Assembly (NCBI GenBank): GCA_017613595.1
Contig: JAGADM010000066.1
Coordinates: 1-27,814 of the forward strand
Direction: 5' to 3'
DNA length: 27,814 nucleotides
Source: Lachnospiraceae bacterium
Lineage (GTDB): Bacteria; Bacillota_A; Clostridia; Lachnospirales; Lachnospiraceae
Shown here in pieces: positions 10,652-17,396 of the stretch (position 1 is its first letter; each line of letters starts with the position of its first letter). The notes beneath the pieces were generated by a model. The model had not been told where the DNA came from. It saw only the letters and a list, made by a program, of their open reading frames with translations, and made no database searches. A program made the translations under genes and the position numbers.

Positions 10652-11551
10652 TCAGTCTTTTACAACAATACAGCTGTCATTAATGTCCGAAACACGGGCA
10701 AATCCGGTACAGCTCATAATAAACCGGAGTTCGTTTCCGATTCCCTGAAGAAAATCCTTCATGCCGGAAACTCCGCCCTTCTCAAGGGACGGCATCATCG
10801 AACGGCCGACCGCGGCGGCATCCGCGCCGAGCGCGATCGCCTTATAGACATCGGCGCCGCTTGCGATACCGCAGTCCACGATGATCTTCACATCGTAGCC
10901 CTTAAGTGCCTTCTTGATCTCCGGAAGGATCATCAACGGCGGAACCGCGTACGGAAGCCTGCCGTGGTGATGGCTCACGAGAATCGCCTTAACGCCGAGG
11001 TCGGCGCATTTGACCGCGTCTTCCGCGCTCAGAACACCCTTTACATAGAACGGAAGCTTCGTCGACTCGACATAGGAGCGGATCATCGATGACGTCTGAA
11101 CCGCCATCTTCTCTCCGACAACGATATCCAGTCCGCCGTTTCCGAAGATGTGGTCGATATCCATTCCGATTCCGGCAGCGCCCGCTTCTTCGGCGTATGC
11201 CATCTGGTCGCGGACTTTGCCGTTGTCCGCGTACGGCTTCACGATCCGGACGGTCTTCGCGCCGGTCGCCGCGATACGGGCAAACATGTCATTTTCCATC
11301 ATGCCGACAAAGTTGAGGATGTTCATCTCCTTTGCCGCGATCGAGTATTCCTCAAGCCCGGTCAGTTCCCGGCCGCCCATCGGTCCGAGGTGGGAAAATG
11401 CGGGCGTCATCACGGGCATCGAAAACGTATCGCCGAAGAACTCCGTCTGCGTGTCGGCGACAACGGAATCGATAAGGCGTTCTTTAATCAGAATCCTGTC
11501 CATGTACTGCGCCGTGATCACGTTGGCATCCGACAGTCTATGATATTCCAT
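10652..11551 (-). CDS. FMN-dependent alpha-hydroxy-acid dehydrogenase family protein
   Basis: A 299-residue TIM-barrel flavoprotein of the glycolate/lactate oxidase family, oxidising 2-hydroxy acids to 2-oxo acids. K171 (FYVKGVLSAEDA) matches the lysine near flavin N1. The usual SNHGGRQ active-site motif reads SHHHGRLP here (193-200), keeping the catalytic histidine (H195) and arginine (R198). VDCGIASGADVYKAIALGA (225-243) matches the phosphate-binding D-G-G-I-R-x-G-x-D loop but lacks its arginine, and AVGR at 247-250 is kept. The protein is shorter than the usual 350-380 residues. Start ATG at 11551 has AAGGAGG 6 bases before it, and its first 14 bases overlap the isomerase gene. Family assignment is firm; substrate and electron acceptor are unknown. 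Confidence 0.88.
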   Translation of the reverse strand: MEYHRLSDANVITAQYMDRILIKERLIDSVVADTQTEFFGDTFSMPVMTPAFSHLGPMGGRELTGLEEYSIAAKEMNILNFVGMMENDMFARIAATGAKTVRIVKPYADNGKVRDQMAYAEEAGAAGIGMDIDHIFGNGGLDIVVGEKMAVQTSSMIRSYVESTKLPFYVKGVLSAEDAVKCADLGVKAILVSHHHGRLPYAVPPLMILPEIKKALKGYDVKIIVDCGIASGADVYKAIALGADAAAVGRSMMPSLEKGGVSGMKDFLQGIGNELRFIMSCTGFARVSDINDSCIVVKD

Positions 11552-12362
11552 GGAGAACCTCCTTTAACACGTTGAAATGAGTGATGTATTCCTCATCCGT
11601 ATGCAGATGCTCTAAAATGACCGGCATATCGGGGTCGATCGCGTTCATTGCTTCGACATAGTGCCGCAGAGGGAATTCCCCCTTTCCGGGAGCACATTCC
11701 TCAAGCTGGAACGTATACTCTTCCTTCAAATGCACATCCTTGATGTGGCAGCTGCGGATGCGGTCTCCGAGAAGCGAAGCGCACCGGTCCGTGAATTCCT
11801 CCGCGAAGAAGTAGCGGTCCGCGGACTGCACCATGTTGATGATATCCATATGTACGGCAAAGCGGTCGCGGTTCACCTCTTCGATCAGACGGAGATAATC
11901 CTCCGGACCGGTCGGTACCATCCACGGCATCGGCTCAAGCGTAAAGTAAGTATTCTTCACTTCCGCGCGGTCGATGATATCCTGCACCATCGCCACCGTC
12001 TCACGTCTTGCCTCTTCGGAGAAATTCTCCCGGTAATGGCCGTCCCAGCGGGGTCCGAACGCTCCCGCCACATTGACCGCGCATCGCGCGCCGAGCTCAT
12101 CCGCGAGCCTTAACTGCGCGACACAGTAGTCGCGGTTTCTGTGGCGTTCCTCCGGGTCCTTCGCGAGCGCGTTGCGCCAGATCCCGACCTCCGCGATCAG
12201 AAGTCCATACTTATCGGCAGCCTCCTTATATTCCGCAATTCTCTCCTTCGGTTCATTGCTCTGCACCGGAAATACAACCGACCGGCATCCGAGTTCCGTC
12301 TGCCGCCTCGCCCATTCCTCCGCCGAAGTATGCATAAGAGGCGATGAAATCCCAAGTCTCAC
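11538..12362 (-). CDS. Sugar phosphate isomerase/epimerase (xylose isomerase-like TIM barrel)
   Basis: A 274-residue protein of the xylose-isomerase-like / AP endonuclease 2 fold, typically metal-dependent isomerases or epimerases of sugars, cyclitols or keto-acids. The four expected metal ligands are visible: E143 (TLEPMPW), D173 (HMDIINM), H206 (SCHIKDVHLK) and E251 (VILEHLH). PGKGEFPL at 225-232 is the loop common in this family. It starts with GTG at 12362, supported by AGGAGG 7 bases upstream. First gene of the four-gene operon; the next gene overlaps its end by 14 bases. Together with the hydroxy-acid dehydrogenase and Gfo/Idh/MocA enzyme it suggests catabolism of a sugar, polyol or sugar acid. 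The exact pathway is not deducible. Confidence 0.88.
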   Translation of the reverse strand: MRLGISSPLMHTSAEEWARRQTELGCRSVVFPVQSNEPKERIAEYKEAADKYGLLIAEVGIWRNALAKDPEERHRNRDYCVAQLRLADELGARCAVNVAGAFGPRWDGHYRENFSEEARRETVAMVQDIIDRAEVKNTYFTLEPMPWMVPTGPEDYLRLIEEVNRDRFAVHMDIINMVQSADRYFFAEEFTDRCASLLGDRIRSCHIKDVHLKEEYTFQLEECAPGKGEFPLRHYVEAMNAIDPDMPVILEHLHTDEEYITHFNVLKEVLHGIS

Positions 12363-12471
12363 AATCCTTCCTCCTTATCCGTTACGCTTCCCGGGTCCGC
12401 GGAATTCCTTACCGCAAGCCGTCTCAAAAGGTTCTTCAAACACACGATACGCACATTAATTATCTTAAAAA

Positions 12472-12500
12472 ATTGTAGCATGAAAAGGCGGAAAACGCAA
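12472..12500 (-). promoter_or_regulatory. Predicted promoter of the isomerase/dehydrogenase/HD-GYP/oxidoreductase operon
   Basis: Minus strand TTGCGT (12500-12495), 17 bases, TACAAT (12477-12472) preceded by TGC (extended -10). The -35 element lies at and beside the descending arm of the terminator hairpin of the upstream gene. The predicted leader is about 105 bases. Confidence 0.65.
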
Positions 12501-12522
12501 TGAACCATAGCATTTTCCGCCT
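12478..12522 (-). terminator. Rho-independent terminator after the 131-residue gene
   Basis: Minus strand AGGCGGAAAATGC pairs with GCGTTTTCCGCCT (10 Watson-Crick pairs plus further UGC/GCG pairing) around an 11-base loop, followed by TTTTCATG. It terminates the minus-strand gene at 12596. A weaker hairpin, AAAGAACCCG/CGGATTCTTT at 12550-12575, precedes it and may be a first, leaky site. Confidence 0.8.
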
Positions 12523-12595
12523 GTCATATATTATCCGATTCAGGTTGACAAAGAATCCGTCAGACCGGGTTCTTTCCGTCTTTCAAACCGCGGAT

Positions 12596-12991
12596 TTACC
12601 ACTCCGCGTCATCACTTTCTTCAATCGTTCCCGCCCAGCGGTACCGCCCGTTGGTCGCACACAGGAAACGCCGCCGGAATTCCGCCTCGATCTGGAATCC
12701 GTCATAGCGGAAGTTAAGCTCCTCCGCCTCCGCCGGAGTCTCTACCGGGAAGTAATGCGAATAGAACGAGTCCGAGGAATCATCGGTATCGGAATGGTAT
12801 TCCGAACGCTGGTACAAAAGATATCCGCCGCAGCCCTGGCACCGGCACAGCTTGCGCCCGCCTTCGTCCCAGATGTGCAGCTTGTGGCCGTGCGCGCTGC
12901 TTCCGTACTCTTCGACCGTCTCCCAGCCGCTGCTCCAATGCTCATGCGCATCTTCGATGTTCTTCATTTGAAACGCGATACAGGATGCCAT
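12596..12991 (-). CDS. Hypothetical 131-residue cytoplasmic protein with a CxCxxC site
   Basis: I do not recognise a named family. The protein is hydrophilic, with no signal peptide or membrane segment. Its centre reads CRCQGCGGYLLYQRSEYHS (residues 49-67), a possible one-sided metal-binding knuckle, followed by an Asp/Ser stretch (DTDDSSDSFYSHYFPVE) and a C-terminal part rich in aromatic and charged residues ending in EESDDAEW. His and Trp are frequent near the N-terminus (HEHWSSGW). ATG at 12991 has GGAGGGG 6 bases upstream. It has its own promoter (13027-13055) and terminator, so it is expressed alone. An immunity-type or regulatory role is conceivable but nothing here shows it. Confidence 0.8.
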   Translation of the reverse strand: MASCIAFQMKNIEDAHEHWSSGWETVEEYGSSAHGHKLHIWDEGGRKLCRCQGCGGYLLYQRSEYHSDTDDSSDSFYSHYFPVETPAEAEELNFRYDGFQIEAEFRRRFLCATNGRYRWAGTIEESDDAEW

Positions 12992-13026
12992 CGGTAACCC
13001 CTCCTATCTTTGCTTCCGGTAACATC

Positions 13027-13055
13027 ATTGTAGCACAGCGCGGAGCCGCTGTCAT
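13027..13055 (-). promoter_or_regulatory. Predicted promoter of the 131-residue gene, with a dyad in the spacer
   Basis: Minus strand ATGACA (13055-13050), 17 bases, TACAAT (13032-13027) with TGC before the -10. The spacer contains ACAGCG-N6-CGCTGT (13035-13052), which overlaps the -35 edge. The dyad could be an operator, or the end-of-operon hairpin of the DUF4173 gene whose stop is at 13063, although no U-tract follows. Confidence 0.6.
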
Positions 13056-13062
13056 CCGAAAC

Positions 13063-14649
13063 TTACCACAGGTCGTCGAGTGCCTTCCGCGCCTTATATT
13101 CCGACACATTGAAGTTCCGGAAATCCTTCTTATGTTCCAGGTTCGTACGATATGTTTTCTCATGTCCGATTATATCCGCGCGGGTATCCCACAATACGGG
13201 ATTCCTGCTCCACCGGTCCACAATCACGGGGATGGCATCGGTCGACAGCATGTCATGCGTGTATTCGTATCCGTATCCGTGATCCATATTATATGCCGCG
13301 ATCCAGCGGTCCGGATAACTGAAGGCAAAAACGATCCAGGTCGCCGCCACAACCGCCGCAGCGCACTTGACGAACGGGAATGACGCACGGTACACCAGCC
13401 CGACCGCTGCCGCGAGAACAAGCGCGATCACCGCAAGCGCCCAGAGCACGAATGCCCGCAGGAACGTAAAGCCGTATGCGTCGATGTAAAGGATCATCCG
13501 GTAAAGACTCGAGCCGAGCATCACATATGTACATCCGCAGATTCCGGTAAGCATTCCCCGCAGTACCGCGTGGTCGCGGGAATACTTCCGGCACACGAGC
13601 ACGAGTACCAGATTGATCAGGCAGACAAATACGAGCTCATAAAACCCTTCGTGAACATAACTCGCGTAAGTGTATCCCTCCGGCAGTTCTCCTTTGCCGA
13701 GAAACAGATAGAATACCTGGATTGCGCAGTAGAACAGGTACACGATCAGAATTACGGTCATTATGGTGATTGCCGTAAGCGGATTGCGGATGCGCGCGTC
13801 CTTCGGCTCGGTACAGAGCCACCCGATCTTCTTCGAAAAGCGCGTCATCAGGGCAAAGGAAACCGCGAACATTCCGAAAAGCATCCCGAGGATTACGACG
13901 ATTCCCGAGTCGAACCGTATTTCAAACATATCCGCTACCGCCTGACAGAAGACGGCATCCGACGCCGCAAGGAGCGGCACGATGACGATCAGTAACGGAA
14001 CGCAGAGCACGAGTCCTAGGAATATATACCGCATCGGGTCCTCCTGCCTTTCCGCCGCGCCTTTATTGCCGGAAAGCCGGTCTCTGCGGACGGAAAGCGC
14101 CTCCGTCACGATGTTCGGGATAAAGGATATCCCCGAAACCGCCGTTTCAAAGATTGCCCTGCAGTAACGCGCCACATCCCACTTCGAGTCATCATACAGA
14201 CTGTTTAAAAACAGCATAAAGAGAAGCACATACATCAGTACCTTATCGATAACGATCAGATACCCGCTTCCCGTTGTCGCCACATGTACTGCGAGCGCCA
14301 TGATCCCCGCGGCATAGAATCCCGCGGATCTCTTCGGCTTCTCCCCCATCAGCCGGAGTACCGCGCAGAACACGGCAAGCGTTGCCGCCGCGTACACCGG
14401 ATAGGTGATTCCGTTCGGCGCGTCGTAAAGGCAGAACGTAAACACCGCCGCGTAACCGATACTCAGAAAAAGCTTTTTGAAAAACCGGCTTCTTCTTTTA
14501 GCAGGATCTCCTTCCGGCTCGGATTCCCTTACTGCCGCAAAGCTTCTCCATACGCCTTCCCCCGAAGCCGCGCCGTTCCTTCCCGGAACATTCGTAATCC
14601 GGATAACCTCGTACTCTTCCCTTCCGTCAAACAACTCATCATTTTCCAT
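13063..14649 (-). CDS. DUF4173/DUF4153-type polytopic membrane protein
   Basis: A 528-residue integral membrane protein with about a dozen hydrophobic segments, following a hydrophilic N-terminal stretch of roughly 60 residues. The C-terminal part contains YPDRWIAAYNMDHG, matching the PDxxIAxYN signature I associate with DUF4153/DUF4173, followed by a soluble tail (LSTDAIPVIVDRW ... ARKALDDLW). Biochemical function of the family is unknown. I chose ATG at 14649 (MENDELFDGR) over an upstream in-frame start at 14727, which overlaps the regulator gene, because GGGGAG lies 7 bases before 14649. It is the third gene of a DUF2975 / HTH / DUF4173 unit and lies 38 bases after the regulator gene. Confidence 0.85.
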   Translation of the reverse strand: MENDELFDGREEYEVIRITNVPGRNGAASGEGVWRSFAAVRESEPEGDPAKRRSRFFKKLFLSIGYAAVFTFCLYDAPNGITYPVYAAATLAVFCAVLRLMGEKPKRSAGFYAAGIMALAVHVATTGSGYLIVIDKVLMYVLLFMLFLNSLYDDSKWDVARYCRAIFETAVSGISFIPNIVTEALSVRRDRLSGNKGAAERQEDPMRYIFLGLVLCVPLLIVIVPLLAASDAVFCQAVADMFEIRFDSGIVVILGMLFGMFAVSFALMTRFSKKIGWLCTEPKDARIRNPLTAITIMTVILIVYLFYCAIQVFYLFLGKGELPEGYTYASYVHEGFYELVFVCLINLVLVLVCRKYSRDHAVLRGMLTGICGCTYVMLGSSLYRMILYIDAYGFTFLRAFVLWALAVIALVLAAAVGLVYRASFPFVKCAAAVVAATWIVFAFSYPDRWIAAYNMDHGYGYEYTHDMLSTDAIPVIVDRWSRNPVLWDTRADIIGHEKTYRTNLEHKKDFRNFNVSEYKARKALDDLW

Positions 14650-14687
14650 TTCATTACTCCCCGTTTCTCTTCCACACAACTGCCGAT

Positions 14688-14948
14688 TCAGTTCTTCCGG
14701 TACTCGAACAGATCTCCCGGCTGACATTCGAGAATATCACACAGTTTCTCGATCGTAGAAACCTTTATCGCCTTTGCCTTTCCGCTCTTCAGAATGGACA
14801 TGTTCGCGAGCGTTATGCCGACGCGGTTCGCAAGTTCGGTAACGCTCATCTTGCGCCTAGCGAGCATCACGTCAATGTTGAACACCAGATGCCCGCTGAG
14901 GGGCATCTCCCCGCCCGTCATCAATTCAAATTCATCCGTCTGCTTCAT
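14688..14948 (-). CDS. Small Cro/CI-family transcriptional regulator (YozG-like HTH)
   Basis: A DNA-binding protein of about 86 residues. The core reads FNIDVMLARRKMSVTELANR, then VGITLANMSILKSGKAKAIK, then CDILECQPGDLFEYRKN: the five-helix Cro/CI fold typical of the small regulators that accompany DUF2975 proteins. Helix-turn-helix residues are in the VTELANRVGITLANMSILK region. Starts at GTG 14966, ATG 14951 or ATG 14948 are possible; GGGAG is spaced best for 14948. It follows the DUF2975 gene by fewer than 20 bases. The palindrome at 15547-15573 upstream of the operon is its most likely binding site, implying autoregulation. Confidence 0.92.
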   Translation of the reverse strand: MKQTDEFELMTGGEMPLSGHLVFNIDVMLARRKMSVTELANRVGITLANMSILKSGKAKAIKVSTIEKLCDILECQPGDLFEYRKN

Positions 14949-14966
14949 CATTTCTCTCCCGTACAC

Positions 14967-15446
14967 TTATACCGTAAGCTCATTCTCTTCCTGGATCTCC
15001 GCTGCCTTCGTTACCAGATGCGACAATGCTGCAGCGCAGATGGCAAATGCGGTTCCGAAGCAGCAGATCATCACTGCCGCGGCCATGACAATCGGATGGG
15101 TAACCCGAAGGCAGAGCTCAATCGTGTTGATCACGAAGAAATATGCCACATCGATCAGTGCCAGGTAACAGATGGTCTTCAGCCGCTCCGCGTTACCGCG
15201 GGAAAATGACCTGTTCGCCCCGATTTCGGCCGCAATCTGCCATCCCTTCATTAACACGAGAAAACACGGAACCGCGGAAATCCATATGGTGATCATCCAC
15301 GGCAGAGCATGATTCGCATCCATCAGGTTATTCTCCGTGAAATACTTCGCCGCAAAGGGAATCAGCAAAGCGTACACCACAATCCCGCAGATCCCCACTC
15401 CGATTACAACGCTTTTCAGCAGAACGGATAGTTCTTTCTGTTTCAT
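14967..15446 (-). CDS. DUF2975 family four-helix membrane protein
   Basis: A 159-residue membrane protein with four predicted transmembrane segments (about residues 10-32, 46-68, 91-110 and 117-140) and a short charged C-terminus (EIQEENELTV). The central FSRGNAERLK between helices 2 and 3 is typical of DUF2975. The role is unknown. DUF2975 genes are commonly followed by a small YozG-like regulator, as here, suggesting a sensor/regulator pair. ATG at 15446 has GGGAGG 6 bases upstream and a strong promoter lies at 15516-15544. Confidence 0.88.
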   Translation of the reverse strand: MKQKELSVLLKSVVIGVGICGIVVYALLIPFAAKYFTENNLMDANHALPWMITIWISAVPCFLVLMKGWQIAAEIGANRSFSRGNAERLKTICYLALIDVAYFFVINTIELCLRVTHPIVMAAAVMICCFGTAFAICAAALSHLVTKAAEIQEENELTV

Positions 15447-15515
15447 CCCTTACCTCCCGAATCACCGGTGCCGCCTTCGGCTGCCGGAGTTTTACAATCA
15501 ATCCTGTTTGAGCCG

Positions 15516-15544
15516 AGAATACCATAGAAAGACACGAAAGTCAA
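15516..15544 (-). promoter_or_regulatory. Predicted promoter of the DUF2975/HTH/DUF4173 operon
   Basis: Minus strand TTGACT (15544-15539), 17 bases, TATTCT (15521-15516) with TGG before the -10. It lies about 70 bases upstream of the DUF2975 start, and the perfect palindrome at 15547-15573 abuts its -35 element. Confidence 0.75.
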
Positions 15545-15546
15545 CA

Positions 15547-15573
15547 AGAATTTATCGAATTACGATAAATTCT
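15547..15573. promoter_or_regulatory. Perfect palindrome, likely operator of the HTH regulator
   Basis: Arms AGAATTTATCG and CGATAAATTCT are perfect 11-base inverted repeats around AATTA. The site is 2 bases upstream of the -35 hexamer of the operon promoter. This position suits an activator or a polymerase-blocking repressor. It is AT-rich and followed by no U-tract, so it is not a terminator. Confidence 0.6.
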
Positions 15574-15585
15574 TTCTGTTTTACC

Positions 15586-15620
15586 GATAAAAAGGCACCG
15601 TCCCGAACCCGAACGGTGCC
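15586..15620 (-). terminator. Rho-independent terminator after the ElyC/SanA-type gene
   Basis: Minus strand GGCACCGT, loop TCGGGTTCGGG, ACGGTGCC, followed by TTTTTATCGG. It lies about 50 bases after the stop codon at 15669 and ends the minus-strand transcript before the DUF2975 operon promoter. Confidence 0.9.
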
Positions 15621-15668
15621 CTTACAGTGTTTTTATCAATTGTCATTTTATCCGTTTTTCAAAGGAGG

Positions 15669-17147
15669 TTACGACAGCACAACATTCGAAATATACATCA
15701 GCACACATGTCAGAAGATTCAGAAGAACAAGCCCGCACAAGACGACCGCATGACGCTTCTTCTCTTTTACGATGGTCGCGATAAACTCGCGCACGAACGC
15801 GTTGATCCAGAAATAGCTCTTCGTCTTTCCGCCGATTCCGTCGAGACGATAGCCAAGCTCGGACGAGAGCAGACCCGCGCGGAGCACATGATAATTCGTT
15901 GTGGCAAATGCGACGTTTCCGCCGCCGCGCTCATCGATCAGTGCCATCGCGTTCTTCATATTTTCCTCGGTCGTAAGAGAACGGTCCTCAATGAGGATCT
16001 GCTCCTCGGGAATTCCCTGGTCCTTCAGATATCTGCGGATTGCCTCCGCTTCGGAGATGATTTCGTCGCTTCCCTGCCCGCCGGAAGGAACATACACGAT
16101 ATCCTTTCCCGTCTTCTCTTTCTGCTGCTTCGCAAACCAGATTGCGCGGTCCGCTCTGCCCTGCAGAAGCTTCGTCAGCGTGCCGTCCTCACGGATGCGG
16201 CAGCCGTGGATGATAATATAATCCTTATCAAACGCCGGTATATGCTTCGCGGCATGAATGCCGAGGATGACCGTTCCGAACAGAACGCATTCCAGATAAG
16301 CCACAAATGAATACAGCGTATTGGTCGTAAACAATTCAACGAAACGGCCGATTCCCGTCCAGTTGTGAACATCCAGCCAGCGCTGGTTCTGCAGAAACAT
16401 GCTGACGAAGAAAGGCACGAGCGAACCGAATCCGAGCGCCAATACCAGCATGGTCGCCAGCATATTACGCCATCCGAATCCCTCGCGGCGCATCAGATTC
16501 ACATTGCTGATGATTACCATTACGCTGACGGCAAGAACGATCGGAAAAGTAATCGTCACAAGCAGAGCCATGACATTCATTGCCATATGAAGAGAGCTCA
16601 CGAGTCCCCCTCCGCCGATTGCCGCGGCTGTCTGTGAATACAGGAAGAATACGAGGAACAGGATCAGACCGATATAGAGAATGTTCCGGTACCGGTACCG
16701 GTTCTCCTTGTGCGAGCGCCGGAACTTAACAATCATATAAATGATCAAAAGCAGGAAATACGCGGCAAATACGCCCTGCACCGCACGGCACCCCGTACAC
16801 TCGCCGAAATAATCATCACAGGTTATAACTCCCGTGGGATGAACATACAGCACCTTTATGGAGGAAATATCCTCATAATCACAGCAGAGATACACCTTCC
16901 CCTGCTGTCCCGAAGACACCTTCACATAAACATGCCCGTCCTTCCTGGTATGCTCCGAAATGGTTACGCTTCCGCTGCTGTCCTCCTCCGCATAGACCTT
17001 ACAGTCGGTGCCGGAAAGGTTTTTGGGTATGTCGAAGCAGACGGTATACCTGTCTCCGACGCAAAGAACGTAAATACAGCCGATTATCGTCAGCACGGCA
17101 AATGCCGGCACATACCAGAATTTTTTCAGCAAACTCATGACTTTCAC
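15669..17147 (-). CDS. ElyC/SanA/YdcF (DUF218) family membrane protein with cysteine-rich ectodomain
   Basis: A 492-residue membrane protein. Residues 10-30 are a membrane anchor; residues 31-120 form a probable external domain with seven cysteines (37, 49, 88, 89, 110, 117, 120), including CDDYFGECTGC. About five more membrane segments follow (125-300). Residues 305-465 are a DUF218 domain: IIIHGCRIREDGTLTKLLQG, PSGGQGSDEIISEAEAI, EDRSLTTEENM and ATTNYHVLRAG are its motifs. A final hydrophobic segment closes the protein. DUF218 proteins are linked to envelope or peptidoglycan maintenance in some bacteria, but their reaction is unsettled. The start is GTG at 17147 (GGAG 11 bases upstream) or ATG at 17138. 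It follows the copper ATPase by 33 bases without a terminator, so they are probably co-transcribed. Confidence 0.85.
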   Translation of the reverse strand: MKVMSLLKKFWYVPAFAVLTIIGCIYVLCVGDRYTVCFDIPKNLSGTDCKVYAEEDSSGSVTISEHTRKDGHVYVKVSSGQQGKVYLCCDYEDISSIKVLYVHPTGVITCDDYFGECTGCRAVQGVFAAYFLLLIIYMIVKFRRSHKENRYRYRNILYIGLILFLVFFLYSQTAAAIGGGGLVSSLHMAMNVMALLVTITFPIVLAVSVMVIISNVNLMRREGFGWRNMLATMLVLALGFGSLVPFFVSMFLQNQRWLDVHNWTGIGRFVELFTTNTLYSFVAYLECVLFGTVILGIHAAKHIPAFDKDYIIIHGCRIREDGTLTKLLQGRADRAIWFAKQQKEKTGKDIVYVPSGGQGSDEIISEAEAIRRYLKDQGIPEEQILIEDRSLTTEENMKNAMALIDERGGGNVAFATTNYHVLRAGLLSSELGYRLDGIGGKTKSYFWINAFVREFIATIVKEKKRHAVVLCGLVLLNLLTCVLMYISNVVLS

Positions 17148-17180
17148 TTAAAATACTGCTCCGTATAATCGAAATTCTTC

Positions 17181-17396
17181 CTACGCTTCCGCAACCCCGC
17201 AGTAAGCGTAGTCTTTATCTTCAACGGCTTTCTTAACCGCCTGCTCGTCAAATGTTCCGCAAAGCGTCAGGACCGCCGTTCCCTTTTCATGGCTCACTTC
17301 CGCGAATTCCACGAACGGAAGCGCCTCAAGCGTCTTCTTAACATTTGCCTCACAGTGACCGCACATCATACCATCAACCTTAACCGTAACCGTCAT
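17181..17396 (-). CDS. Possible internal cistron: CopZ-like copper chaperone from the C-terminus of copA
   Basis: The last 71 codons of the ATPase gene start at ATG 17396 (MTVTVKVDGMMCGHCEANVK) and encode a complete heavy-metal-associated domain with the CxxC metal site, the size of a free CopZ chaperone. AAAGGAGT at 17403-17410 lies 6 bases before this ATG, a spacing and strength equal to those of real genes in this window. The same frame may therefore yield both the fused domain and a free chaperone. The alternative is a relic of a recent fusion of a separate copZ with copA. Expression is inferred, not shown. Confidence 0.5.
   Translation of the reverse strand: MTVTVKVDGMMCGHCEANVKKTLEALPFVEFAEVSHEKGTAVLTLCGTFDEQAVKKAVEDKDYAYCGVAEA

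Noticed and set aside
14650..14727. Longer start for the DUF4173 protein (14727)
   Set aside because: It would overlap the HTH gene by 40 bases and lacks a good ribosome binding site, while ATG 14649 has GGGGAG at proper distance.
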